Made by a program: the position numbers and the translations under genes
Shown here: piece by piece, positions 19,666 to 26,924 of the stretch
How the letters are laid out: the number at the start of each line of letters is the position of its first letter
Numbering within the stretch: the stretch's first letter is position 1
Source of the DNA: Gammaproteobacteria bacterium
GTDB lineage: Bacteria; Pseudomonadota; Gammaproteobacteria; Chromatiales; Chromatiaceae
Assembly (NCBI GenBank): GCA_020445405.1
Contig: JAGRGQ010000030.1
Coordinates: 1-44,117 of the forward strand
Direction: 5' to 3'
DNA length: 44,117 bases
Notes under the pieces: model-generated
What the model saw: the letters and a program-made list of their open reading frames with translations, nothing else
What the model was told of the DNA's origin: nothing
Database searches by the model: none

Positions 19666-19968
19666 TCAGAGATGTTTCACCGGATCCATGTGTTGGTGGA
19701 GTACTCGTACTATCACGATACCCCGCGAGTGTTTTTTGTAATACAGAACATGGCTTTCGTATGGGAAGCTGAGTAGCCCCTTGCATAGAGTCTCGCGTGC
19801 CATTCCAAGGTCTGGATTTTCCGCGAGGAGTTGTGCGCGCGTTTCCAGGCCGTCGAGGTAGGTATTGGCTTGAGCGATTCCCCATTCCAGGGCGATATAG
19901 TCGATGATACCTTCAAGATCATGTTCCGCTTTGTCTGTGAATTGGTAGCGGGGACTGCGCTTTGCCAC
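19666..19968 (-). CDS. parE: RelE/ParE-family toxin
   Basis: 100 residues, the usual size. The N terminus YQFTDKAEHDLEGIIDYIALEWG is typical of ParE (helical hairpin after a first strand), followed by RAQLLAENPDLG and SFPYESHVLYYKKHSRGIVIVRVLHQHMD, the C-terminal sheet with the common RVLH motif. ParE proteins poison gyrase, RelE proteins cleave mRNA on the ribosome; this one looks closer to ParE. It lies 3 bases downstream of its antitoxin gene in the same direction and appears intact. Confidence 0.88.
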   Translation of the reverse strand: MAKRSPRYQFTDKAEHDLEGIIDYIALEWGIAQANTYLDGLETRAQLLAENPDLGMARETLCKGLLSFPYESHVLYYKKHSRGIVIVRVLHQHMDPVKHL

Positions 19969-19971
19969 GGA

Positions 19972-20232
19972 TTAGCCGCTTACCCGCTTGCGTAATTTGT
20001 CGATGACGGATTTGCCATTGCTGACTTTTCCGGCTCGCAGATCAGCGATTCCTTCTTCAATGGATTGCTTCAGATATGCCTCTTTGAGTGCCTCAAGCTG
20101 GGCATATTCTGACGCTGAAATCACAACGGCAACGGGTTTGCCATTGCGGTTAATACCAACAGGGCCGTGTTGCGCATTAATCAGCACCTCGCCGAATTCG
20201 CGTTTGGCGTCACTGGCGTTGAGTATTTTCAT
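19972..20232 (-). CDS. Phd/YefM-family antitoxin
   Basis: 86 residues. The N-terminal domain has the Phd/YefM pattern: NASDAKREFGEVLINAQHGPVGINRNGKPVAVVISASEYAQLEALKE. This part binds DNA and represses the operon; the acidic and basic C-terminal tail (IEEGIADLRAGKVSNGKSV) wraps the toxin. It precedes the ParE-like toxin by 3 bases. A candidate operator lies 20 bases upstream of its start at 20253-20269. The gene looks intact. Confidence 0.9.
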   Translation of the reverse strand: MKILNASDAKREFGEVLINAQHGPVGINRNGKPVAVVISASEYAQLEALKEAYLKQSIEEGIADLRAGKVSNGKSVIDKLRKRVSG

Positions 20233-20252
20233 GAGGCACCAAATTGATTAGT

Positions 20253-20269
20253 TTGACCAAGTTGATCAA
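20253..20269. promoter_or_regulatory. Candidate operator for the Phd/ParE pair
   Basis: TTGACCAAGTTGATCAA, an imperfect palindrome (TTGACCAA / TTGATCAA) just upstream of the antitoxin start. A further TTGATTAG half-site lies next to it. Placement and symmetry suit autoregulation by the antitoxin; not tested. Confidence 0.35.
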
Positions 20270-20308
20270 ATTCTAGTCTCTACAGCACGCGATGTCTAGC
20301 GATGATCG

Positions 20309-20405
20309 GGAAGGTTGCCTTAGATACGGTGCGGCGGCGCGCAATCGGCACAATTTTGAAGGATTTTCTGAGCATGGTATTTCCGTTTAGGAGAAAAATA
20401 AGCCG
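20309..20405 (+). repeat. higA-tail plus repeat, copy D, cut by IS91
   Basis: Aligns to copy E from AAGGTTGCCTTAGAT (the last codons of a lost higA) through ATTTTGAAGGATTTTCTGAG, one CATGGTAT box (20373-20380) and TTTCCGTTTAGGAGAAAAATAAGCC. The match stops at about 20405 where the IS91-family element begins, so this copy was the probable insertion target. Only one CATGGTAT box remains. Confidence 0.65.
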
Positions 20406-22167
20406 GCTCGACGTACTAATCTGAGCCTGTGAATAACTTCGCAAGGATGCGAGCATGTTGCTGTTGCCGGTTGGCAGGGAAGCCAGCCCGGGTGTCACCG
20501 CACCGCCGTATGTGCGCCATCGCCCGGAGCGCACCCTCCTTTATCAACTCATCGAAGAACACTATCCGTCGTTCAAGGCGCACCTGGCAGCGCAGGGTAC
20601 GGACGTGCCGGGGTATGTGCAGCAGGAGTTCGAGGAGTACCTCAAGTGCGGGTGTCTCGATCACGGATTCCTGCGCGTGCGCTGCGATACCTGTCATGCC
20701 GAACACCTGGTTGCCTTCAGTTGCAAGAACCGCGGCTTCTGACCCAGTTGTGGCGCTCGGCGCATGGCCGAGAGTGCCGCGCTGCTGGTCGACGAGGTCT
20801 TTCCAGAGCAGCCGGTGCGGCAATGGGTGCTGAGCGTCCCTTATCCGCTGCGCTTCCTGTTCGCCAGCCGCCCCGATGTCATGGGCCGGGTGCTCGGCAT
20901 TGTCTACCGCTGCATCGCCACGCAGCTGATCAAGAAAGCGGGGTTCTCACGAAAGACGGCCCAGGCCGGTGCCGTCACGCTGATCCAGCGCTTCGGCAGT
21001 GCGCCCAACCCAACGTCCACTTCCACATGCTGTTCCTGGATGGAGTGTATGTTGAACACCCTGACGGCAGGCTGCGTTTTCGCCGGGTTAAAGCGCCGAC
21101 CAGCGCAGAGCTCCATCAGCTGACGCAGACCCTTGCACGCCGCATAGACCGATACCTGGAGCGTCATGGGCTACTGGAGCGGGATGCGGAGAACAGCTAT
21201 CTGGCTGGTGACGACATTGAGTCTGGCGCAATGGCAGATGTGTTGGGTTCGTCGATCACCTATCGAATTGCCATGGGTCCACAGCGTGGCCGCAAGGTGT
21301 TTACCCTGCAGACGTTGCCAGCCTGTGAGAAGTCTTCCGACAACGGGGTTGGCAAGGTGGCTGGGTTTTCGCTGCATGCCGGGGTGGCTGCGCGGGCCGA
21401 TGAACGCCCGAAGCTGGAGCGGTTATGTCGATACATAACCCGGCCGGCGGTATCTGAGAAACGCTTGTCGCTGACACCGAACGGTAATGTACGCTATCAG
21501 TTGAAGACGCTGTATCGAGACGGCACCACGCATGTCATCTTTGAGCCACTGGATTTCATCGCGCGGCTGGCGGCGCTGGTGCCGAAGCCGCGGGTGAATC
21601 TCACTCGTTTCCATGGAGTATTTGCCTCGAACAGCCAGTACCGGGCACGAGTGACGCCGGCCAAGCGGGGTAGGGGAGGCCTGGCCGTCGTGGCAGCGGT
21701 TGCGGAGGACCCAACGGTAGCGGAGCGGCGTGCATCAATGACTTGGGCACAGCGCCTGAAGCGGGTATTCAACATCGACATCGAGACCTGCCCGGCCTGC
21801 GGTGGGTCGGTGCGCATTGTCGCCTGTATTGAAGACCGGGATGTCATCGGTAAGATCCTGGCCCACTTGGCCGAGCACTCGGCTGACCTGGAAGCTACCC
21901 GGCCACCGAGCCGTGGTCCACCGCAGCTTGGCCTGTTCGGCTGAACGATTCCAACCATTCGTAGCCCGTCAGGCTGCGCCCCGCGGCGCGGCAGGAGGGA
22001 GGTTTTGCCTGGTGCCTGAGTAACGAGGTGATTCGGCCCGCAGACCACGAGATTCGTGCGTCTTTGCGGCGGTTTGCTGGGGTGGAGGACGGTTCTGTGC
22101 CGGTAGGATCGGCCCTCGGCTACACCAGTGGCAGGGCGAAAAGAGTGTTAATGTTTCCTATACTCCC
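20406..22167 (+). mobile_element. IS91-family insertion element, inactive
   Basis: Bounds are inferred. The left bound is where repeat copy D stops. The right bound rests on TTTCCTATACTCCC (about 22154-22167), which resembles the replication-origin end of IS91/ISCR elements (ending TTCCTATACGG), directly followed by GAAC, a known IS91 target tetranucleotide. No inverted repeats or target duplication are expected for this rolling-circle family. The transposase inside is broken, so the copy cannot move by itself. Confidence 0.6.
20455..21944 (+). pseudogene. IS91-family transposase, one nonsense codon and one frameshift
   Basis: HUH-type rolling-circle transposase. The N-terminal zinc-binding part reads CDTCHAEHLVAFSCKNRGF, then TGA at 20740-20742 where the family has the first cysteine of CPSC; the same frame goes on with PSCGARRMAESAALLVDEVFP. 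A frameshift near 21009 (one base missing) moves the frame so that the HUH motif VHFHMLFLDG is out of frame with the N terminus. The C-terminal half is then open to 21944 (LCRYITRPAVSEKRLSL; VRIVACIEDRDVI). Two lesions make an active protein unlikely. Confidence 0.9.
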
Positions 22168-22435
22168 GAACTGATGCAGGCGTGGCGCGGGCCATGCGGT
22201 TGCCCGAATAGCGTGCTGCTTCGATGATTCGTTCGCGGTCCTCCTCACCGATCTCCGCGATGATGCCCTGAATGCTGGCAAGCATCTGGCGCATTTCCGA
22301 GAGGAACTCAGCCCTTTCTGCCGGATCGAGATTTAAGTGAGTACGCTGGTCCCCGGTCGGCACCCCCGCCGCCTGGACACTCTGAGCTGAGCCGATAAGC
22401 ATCAATAGGCAGGTGATTGGCGCGAGAAAATTCAC
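22148..22435 (-). pseudogene. Cytochrome c'-like protein truncated by IS91 right end
   Basis: 95-residue open frame from GTG 22435. A signal peptide is clear (LAPITCLLMLIGSAQSVQAA), then a helical region LDPAERAEFLSEMRQMLASIQGIIAEIGEEDRERIIEAARYSGNRMARATPASVRE. That style of sequence (periplasmic four-helix, AARxSGxRMA) is common in short class II cytochromes that end with a CxxCH haem site, yet no CxxCH is present. The GAAC next to the IS91 end falls at 22168, so the final residues and the stop codon come from the element. Most likely the C-terminal half with the haem site has been lost. It follows the intact cytochrome gene by 21 bases. Confidence 0.6.
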
Positions 22436-22456
22436 AAAGTGACTTTCGATGACCCA

Positions 22457-22975
22457 TCACTGCACCCGGAAGCCGCTGTGACAGGCCACGCACTGGCGGA
22501 TGACATCCGACAACGCGGCAAGGGCCGGCTTCACGTCATCACCCACGGCCGCATCACTGGCAGCTACCGCGAAACGGCTGGCGGAACGATGCATCTCGGT
22601 ACCGATGGCGGCCATTGCTTTCGGCATGTACTGGCCTACCTCGTGCGCCCCGTGCAGTTCCATCGAGGTCATGCCCAGGCGTTGCTCTGCGATCTCCGCG
22701 GCTTTCTCATACTGCTCCTCGGCCAGTGCGTCCTGGACCTCGCTCAGCGCCAACAGGTGATCACGCATATTGGCCAAGGTGTGGATGCGCAGATCATTCG
22801 GGAAGTGAACGATGGTCCTCGAATCGACCACCGCCGTGTCGGTATTCGTGTGCTGCATCTGTTGCATATGCTGCATGTGCATACTGGGGTCGTGTTTCTG
22901 CTCGGCCTGGATGGAGGCCATCATGGCAACCATGGCGACCGCACCCAAGAACGTTGGTATGGTTTTCTTTTTCAT
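22457..22975 (-). CDS. Periplasmic cytochrome c'-like protein, His/Met-rich N terminus
   Basis: 172 residues from ATG 22975, chosen because AGGAGG lies about 10 bases upstream; the open frame starts 14 codons earlier but without a site. Signal peptide (KKKTIPTFLGAVAMVAMMASIQA), then a His/Met-rich stretch (HDPSMHMQHMQQMQHT) that could bind copper or another metal, then four helices, and a single haem motif CVACH five residues before the end, which is the class II cytochrome c (cytochrome c') layout. Cytochromes c' bind NO or take part in stress responses; the role here is not known. Divergent from a Crp/Fnr regulator gene with an FNR-type palindrome between. Confidence 0.75.
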   Translation of the reverse strand: MKKKTIPTFLGAVAMVAMMASIQAEQKHDPSMHMQHMQQMQHTNTDTAVVDSRTIVHFPNDLRIHTLANMRDHLLALSEVQDALAEEQYEKAAEIAEQRLGMTSMELHGAHEVGQYMPKAMAAIGTEMHRSASRFAVAASDAAVGDDVKPALAALSDVIRQCVACHSGFRVQ

Positions 22976-23033
22976 ATGGGTTTTCCTCCTATGGGTAGCG
23001 ATTTGCAGGGTAGCCATGTGTCTGAAAACGACA

Positions 23034-23049
23034 TATGATTTAAATCATA
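23034..23049. promoter_or_regulatory. FNR-type palindromic operator
   Basis: TATGATTTAAATCATA is a perfect 16-base palindrome with the FNR/DNR core TGAT-N4-ATCA. It lies 59 bases from the cytochrome start and 44 bases from the Crp/Fnr regulator start, where the two genes diverge. The regulator's recognition helix keeps Glu and Arg in the spacing used by FNR proteins (EVLYR against ETISR), so self-regulation plus control of the cytochrome is likely. Confidence 0.7.
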
Positions 23050-23092
23050 AGCTTGCCGAGACCCGGTCGAGTGGTTGTGGAGTGATGAAAAT

Positions 23093-23722
23093 ATGCCTAT
23101 CGATTGGGACAAACTCACTGACGAACAGCCGGCGCTTGCGGTGATACCCAGGGGACTTCGGGATGCAACTCGAACGCGGGTATTCAAGAAAGGAGAGCTG
23201 CTCTATCGGCGCGGGCAGCCACCCAAGGTCATGCTGTGTGTACTGAGCGGAGAGATACGCCTGGTGCGTTTTGCTCTCGGTGGCACCGAAATCGTCCTAC
23301 AGCGTTCGCGCGGAGGCTTTGTTGCGGAGGCGAGCCTGGATGCGCAAACCTATCATTGCGATGTGGTTGCTGCCACTGATGGCTGTCTCCTGCAGTTTCC
23401 CCGTGCAACTTTTCAATCCACCCTCGAGAATGATCCTGCTTTCAACCACGCCTGGATCAGGCTACTCGCCCGCGAGGTACGTCGGCTGCGTGCACAGAGC
23501 GAACGGCGCAGCCTGAATAGCGCCGCCGATCGAGTCCGTCATTACATAGAGGCCGAGGGCAGCGATGGCTCGGTCATACTGAACCAGACACGTAAGGGCT
23601 GGGCGGCAGAGCTCGGCCTGACGCACGAGGTGCTGTACCGGACCCTGCGGCAACTGCGCGAAAGCGGCGACATTGTGATCGAGGGTGAGAGATTTTCCCT
23701 TTCCGTCCCGATGGACACGTGA
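23093..23722 (+). CDS. Crp/Fnr-family transcriptional regulator
   Basis: 209 residues from ATG 23093 (GGAG about 11 bases upstream). The cNMP-binding-like beta-barrel fills about 20-125 (FKKGELLYRRGQPPKVMLCVLSGEIRLVRFALGGTEIVLQRSRGGFVAEASL). A dimer helix follows, then a C-terminal winged HTH (WAAELGLTHEVLYRTLRQLRESGDIVIEGERFSL). No N-terminal cysteine cluster of the FNR iron-sulfur type is present, and the phosphate-binding residues of CRP for cAMP are not evident, so the signal is unknown. Divergent from a c'-type cytochrome; probably controls it. Confidence 0.85.
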   Translation: MPIDWDKLTDEQPALAVIPRGLRDATRTRVFKKGELLYRRGQPPKVMLCVLSGEIRLVRFALGGTEIVLQRSRGGFVAEASLDAQTYHCDVVAATDGCLLQFPRATFQSTLENDPAFNHAWIRLLAREVRRLRAQSERRSLNSAADRVRHYIEAEGSDGSVILNQTRKGWAAELGLTHEVLYRTLRQLRESGDIVIEGERFSLSVPMDT

Positions 23723-23898
23723 TATCAGGATCCAGAAGCATGTTCAGTACAGGCATGGATCCGCAGGCCAGGGACCAATCAGGTACCTTTTTGACAGCAT
23801 AATGTTGGCTTGCAATTGTTTGGGCGCCAGATCCAGTTTTCACGCCATCGAAAGGGCTATCCGGAAATGCATTGTCGGGTAGGTATTCCTAAAGGTAA

Positions 23899-23916
23899 CA
23901 TATATGCTACTATATG
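23899..23916. promoter_or_regulatory. Candidate operator of the higBA-like pair
   Basis: Inverted repeat CATATA-TGCTAC-TATATG directly upstream of the toxin start at 23923, with an extra CATATG right after. AT-rich and placed where HigA-type antitoxins usually bind their own promoter. The symmetry is clear; function is inferred. Confidence 0.4.
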
Positions 23917-23922
23917 GGTCAT

Positions 23923-24225
23923 ATGATAGAGGTTAGATAATACCTCGATGCTGAGGGAAATAGTCCTTATGCCAAATGGTTCGATCGTCTGAATGTGACC
24001 GCTGCGGTCAAGGTGGCGACGGCAATCCATCGGATGGAGCAGGATAATTTCTCTAACGTGAAAGGTGTTGGTGCCGGTGTTTATGAGTACCGGATTGATT
24101 TTGGCCCTGGCTATCGGATCTACTTCGGCAAGGACGGGGACCGGTTGGTGATATTGCTGGCGGGTGGAACCAAGAAGCACCAGGATGCAGATAGTGCTGC
24201 CGCGAAAGGGCATTGGCGCGACTAG
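23923..24225 (+). pseudogene. higB: HigB/RelE-type toxin with premature stop at codon 6
   Basis: Read from ATG 23923 the frame gives MIEVR, then TAA at 23938-23940, then YLDAEGNSPYAKWFDRLNVTAAVKVATAIHRMEQDNFSNVKGVGAGVYEYRIDFGPGYRIYFGKDGDRLVILLAGGTKKHQDADSAAAKGHWRD. The whole protein is a typical addiction-module killer protein of the RelE fold, so the TAA most simply replaces a CAA glutamine codon (VRQYLDA). Re-start at GTG 23995 would drop the first 24 residues including the first strand. The toxin is probably dead or weak; its antitoxin next door is intact. Confidence 0.8.
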
Positions 24226-24252
24226 TAAGCGCCGGAATCGGCTAGAGGTGAC

Positions 24253-24579
24253 ATGATGGCTCTGACGAAAGATTTTAAGGACACCATACAGGCACGCGCC
24301 CAAAGGGATCCGGCGTTTCGCAAGGCCCTGCTGCAAGAAGGGGTCGAATGCCTGCTCGCCGGTGATGTCGATACCGGCAAGGCGGTGCTGCGTGACTACA
24401 TCAACGCGACGATTGGGTTCGAGGAGCTTTCCCAAGTCTTCGGCAAATCGAGCAAGAGCCTCATGCGTATGTTCGGTCCAAAAGGTAATCCCCAGGCGAG
24501 CAACTTGTTTGCGGTGATCCAATACCTGCAGGAGCAGGAGGGGATTCACCTGGAAGTCAAAGCCCGGCAGGTTGCCTAA
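24253..24579 (+). CDS. higA: HigA-like antitoxin (addiction module antidote protein)
   Basis: 108 residues. Two adjacent ATG codons (24253 and 24256) follow GAGG at 24245-24248; the second has the better spacing. Sequence pattern TKDFKDTIQARAQRDPAFRKALLQEGVECLLAGDVDTGKAVLRDYINATIGFEELSQVFGKSSKSLMRMFGPKGNPQASNLFAVIQYLQEQEGIHLEV is that of the HI1420-type antidotes with a central helix-turn-helix. It lies 27 bases after a toxin gene that has an early stop. Truncated or tail-only copies of the same gene occur at 19243, 20309 and 32858. Confidence 0.88.
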   Translation: MMALTKDFKDTIQARAQRDPAFRKALLQEGVECLLAGDVDTGKAVLRDYINATIGFEELSQVFGKSSKSLMRMFGPKGNPQASNLFAVIQYLQEQEGIHLEVKARQVA

Positions 24580-24772
24580 GATGCGGTGTATCAGTGTGCA
24601 ATCGGCAATTATTTGAGCATTTTGAAGGATTTTCTGAGCATGGTATTTTTCATGGTATTACCGTTTATCAGGAAAATAAGTCATTGAATATAAAAAAGAT
24701 AAATGGCTTATTTACATTCGAGTGGGGTGTGACCGGCACCGGCAGGCAATGATTGGCACTGGCTGGCAACAG
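24580..24772 (+). repeat. Hairpin repeat behind intact higA, copy E
   Basis: The best-preserved copy of the hairpin family. It starts at the higA stop, passes through ATTTTGAAGGATTTTCTGAG, two CATGGTAT boxes (24639-24646 and 24651-24658, 4 bases apart), then a hairpin with arms 24674-24684 and 24703-24713 (10 of 11 pairs, 18-base loop), and ends in tandem GGCACTGGC-type units. Here the gene and its repeat are still joined, which explains the higA tails in copies C and D. Confidence 0.8.
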
Positions 24773-24800
24773 CAGGTATGTCAGCCTTCTATCTGATTGT

Positions 24801-25100
24801 TCAGTCGGGTAGAAAATAAGTGATGATATCCATCTCCTTGTGCGGGACGCCGATAATGTCAATACCTTGTTCTCCAATCAGGCAGAAGACAACATGCCCG
24901 CCCTGCGGGAAGCTGTAGTAACCGTCAGCCACATCCGTGCGGTGTCTGCCTAATTGCGGGCTTTCCGCTAACCAGTAAAAGCGATTTTCGAGTGCTTTCA
25001 AGTAAATATTACGTTGGCGTCTTCCCCATTGTTGTTCGGTATATCGACCAATATTTTTCAAGTCCTCCTGTGCTCTTAGGGTGACTTCGAATCCAGGCAT
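24801..25100 (-). CDS. parE: ParE-type toxin
   Basis: 99 residues. FEVTLRAQEDLKNIGRYTEQQWGRRQRNIYLKALENRFYWLAESPQLGRHRTDVADGYYSFPQGGHVVFCLIGEQGIDIIGVPHKEMD is a textbook ParE pattern, with the Tyr/Trp helical hairpin and the C-terminal HxxMD motif. Gyrase is the target of characterised members. Its start codon shares one base with the stop of the ParD gene (TGATG), so translation is coupled. The gene looks intact. Confidence 0.9.
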   Translation of the reverse strand: MPGFEVTLRAQEDLKNIGRYTEQQWGRRQRNIYLKALENRFYWLAESPQLGRHRTDVADGYYSFPQGGHVVFCLIGEQGIDIIGVPHKEMDIITYFLPD

Positions 25101-25348
25101 CAGGCTTCGTTATCCAGATCGTTAATCAGCGCGTCCATGGTGAAGTTATCAGCAAACTCACCGGATTCGGCCTGTTTAGCGCCCTGGGCCAAATGAGTCC
25201 GTAAAGCATCGAGTTTGCTTTTGCGCTCCTCCATTGCGCGGAGGGCATCACGGACTACTTCACTGGCAGAGCCGTAACGTCCACTGGCAATTTCATTCTT
25301 GATATAAATTTCCCAATGCTCACCCAGGCTAAGACTTGTGGTTGCCAT
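25100..25348 (-). CDS. parD: ParD-type antitoxin
   Basis: 82 residues from ATG 25348; the frame is open further but ATG 25348 fits the family start MATTSLSLGEHWE. A ribbon-helix-helix N terminus (SLGEHWEIYIKNEIASGRYGSASEVVRDALRAMEERKSKLDALR) is followed by an acidic tail (GEFADNFTMDALINDLDNEA) that would bind ParE. One-base overlap with the toxin gene. Divergent from the Fur-controlled iron operon; the spacer of 180 bases must serve both. Confidence 0.9.
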   Translation of the reverse strand: MATTSLSLGEHWEIYIKNEIASGRYGSASEVVRDALRAMEERKSKLDALRTHLAQGAKQAESGEFADNFTMDALINDLDNEA

Positions 25349-25456
25349 ATCGATCTCCAAATATTTATAGAACTTGTTTATTCCTCGGTGAAATTCACGG
25401 AACACCCATGTTGCTCTTGACAGGCAAAGCGAAAATGATCAACATGTTATAAAAAT

Positions 25457-25475
25457 GCGAATGATTATCATTTAT
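25457..25475. promoter_or_regulatory. Fur box upstream of the iron operon
   Basis: The core AATGATTATCATT (25460-25472) matches the Fur consensus core AATGATAATCATT at all but one base, with AT-rich flanks (TTATCAT after it). It lies about 55 bases before the first gene of the FTR1 operon. It implies repression when iron is plentiful. The parD start is about 110 bases away on the other side, so effects on that gene are less likely. Confidence 0.8.
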
Positions 25476-25528
25476 CATATATACGAGACGGCATCGCCTC
25501 CGGCTAAACGAACGCGTAAATTTTTGTT

Positions 25529-25927
25529 ATGAAGACGACTTTCACCAGGCTATTTTTCCCCCTCGTAACGCTGGCGGCGGCAGCCTCGGTTACCTGGGCG
25601 GCTGATGTCCCCGCATTGGGTCCCGACGGGTTCAGTCTGCCGATGAGCGATTCCGGGGTTCCGACTTACCTGATTGAAATGAAAGACGGCCAGTTGATCC
25701 CACCCCAACTGGTGGTACCGGCCAAGACCCGTTTTCGCATCGTGGCACGCAACATCGGCAGCAAACCGGCGGAATTCGAGAGCAATCAGCTGCGCCTGGA
25801 AAAGGTGCTGTTCATGGGTGCAGAGGCGTACATGAACGTCACCCCGCTGGATGCGGGCAGCTATGACTACTTTGATGAGTTCTCGCCAGGCGTGGACGGC
25901 AAGCTTATCGCCAAACCCCGGAGCTGA
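25529..25927 (+). CDS. Periplasmic cupredoxin-like protein of FTR1 iron-uptake operon
   Basis: 132 residues with a clear signal peptide (LFFPLVTLAAAASVTWA, cleaved near 24-25). The mature part is one cupredoxin-like beta sandwich: QLIPPQLVVPAKTRFRIVARNIGSKPAEFESNQLRLEKVLFMGAEAYMNVTPLDAGSYDYFDEFSPG. The EFES and EKV positions match the cupredoxin domain of EfeO and small proteins next to FTR1 permeases. There is no cysteine, so a type 1 copper site is ruled out; acidic residues could bind iron or copper. First gene behind the Fur box; 3 bases before the permease. Confidence 0.85.
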   Translation: MKTTFTRLFFPLVTLAAAASVTWAADVPALGPDGFSLPMSDSGVPTYLIEMKDGQLIPPQLVVPAKTRFRIVARNIGSKPAEFESNQLRLEKVLFMGAEAYMNVTPLDAGSYDYFDEFSPGVDGKLIAKPRS

Positions 25928-25930
25928 GGC

Positions 25931-26812
25931 ATGGGACAGATCATTTTCGTCGTTGCTCGCGAAAGTATCGAGGCACTTCTGATCATTGGCATCCTGTTTG
26001 CCTGGATGAGCAGCCGCGAAGGCGCGGAGAAAGGGAAGCACTGGATATACGCCGGTGTGCTGGCAGGACTCGGACTGGCAACACTGCTGGCGCTGACCCT
26101 GGTCGGCGTCACTCACTTTCTCGGCGGAGAGGCGCGCAGCTGGTTCGAGATCGGCATGCTGACCCTTGCCAGCACGCTGATCGTGCAGATGGTGATGTGG
26201 ATGCGCAGCCACGGCCGCACGCTCAAGAAAGAGATGGAAAACCGTCTCGACCGCGACCTCAGCGCCGCCAACTGGTGGGGCGTGTTCTTTCTGGTGACGA
26301 TCGCGGTAGGTCGCGAAGGCTCCGAGACTGCGATGTTTCTCTACGGGTCCTTCCTGCAGCTCGCAACTTGGGCCTCCTATGCAAGCTTCTTCGGTGCGGT
26401 CGCGATTGGGTTGGCGATTGCCATGGTGCTGTTCTACCTGCTGCAACTTGGCAACCGCTTTATTTCCTGGAAATGGTTCTTCCGCATCACCGAAATCATG
26501 CTCCTGTTTCTCGGTGCCTCGCTGTTTCTGACTGCGTCGGAAAAGCTGCTGAACGGCTACCTCAGTAATGTGGATCTGCCAGCCTGGTTCTACAGCAGTG
26601 TATGGAACACATCGCACATCCTCAGCGAAAGCTCCCTGATCGGCGATCTGCTGGCGTCGCTGTTCGCCTACCGTTCACGGCCGATCGGGTGGGACTTGGT
26701 CACTGTTGCGGTATTCGCGCTGGTGGTATGGCGCCTGCTGGCGTGGCAGAGCACCCGCCAGGCGCAGCAAACCCGTCCACAAACCCAGGCGGCCGCCAAC
26801 CCTGGCGGCTGA
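25931..26812 (+). CDS. FTR1-family high-affinity iron permease (EfeU-like)
   Basis: 293 residues, seven hydrophobic segments. Both REXXE iron-binding motifs are present: RESIE at 10-14 and REGSE at 128-132, on membrane helices. FTR1/EfeU permeases import iron after oxidation of Fe(II) at the outer face of the inner membrane. The gene follows the cupredoxin-like gene by 3 bases, and the imelysin gene comes 112 bases later. The protein ends in a Gln/Thr-rich cytoplasmic tail. Iron specificity rests on the REXXE motifs and the Fur box. Confidence 0.93.
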   Translation: MGQIIFVVARESIEALLIIGILFAWMSSREGAEKGKHWIYAGVLAGLGLATLLALTLVGVTHFLGGEARSWFEIGMLTLASTLIVQMVMWMRSHGRTLKKEMENRLDRDLSAANWWGVFFLVTIAVGREGSETAMFLYGSFLQLATWASYASFFGAVAIGLAIAMVLFYLLQLGNRFISWKWFFRITEIMLLFLGASLFLTASEKLLNGYLSNVDLPAWFYSSVWNTSHILSESSLIGDLLASLFAYRSRPIGWDLVTVAVFALVVWRLLAWQSTRQAQQTRPQTQAAANPGG

Positions 26813-26924
26813 CGGGCGGTGCGTTAAAACGACGTAATTAATACCTGAACCTCTGTTTCCAACTCCATAGCGACACAGGGGTCGGAGCCGTTGTGTCCTC
26901 ATAGCCAGTCAGGAGTCGAACTGT

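Noticed and set aside
20740..20742. TGA in the IS91 zinc motif as a selenocysteine codon
   Set aside because: The position is cysteine in the family and TGC to TGA is one base; a further frameshift shows the gene is decaying, and no SECIS-like hairpin was evident.
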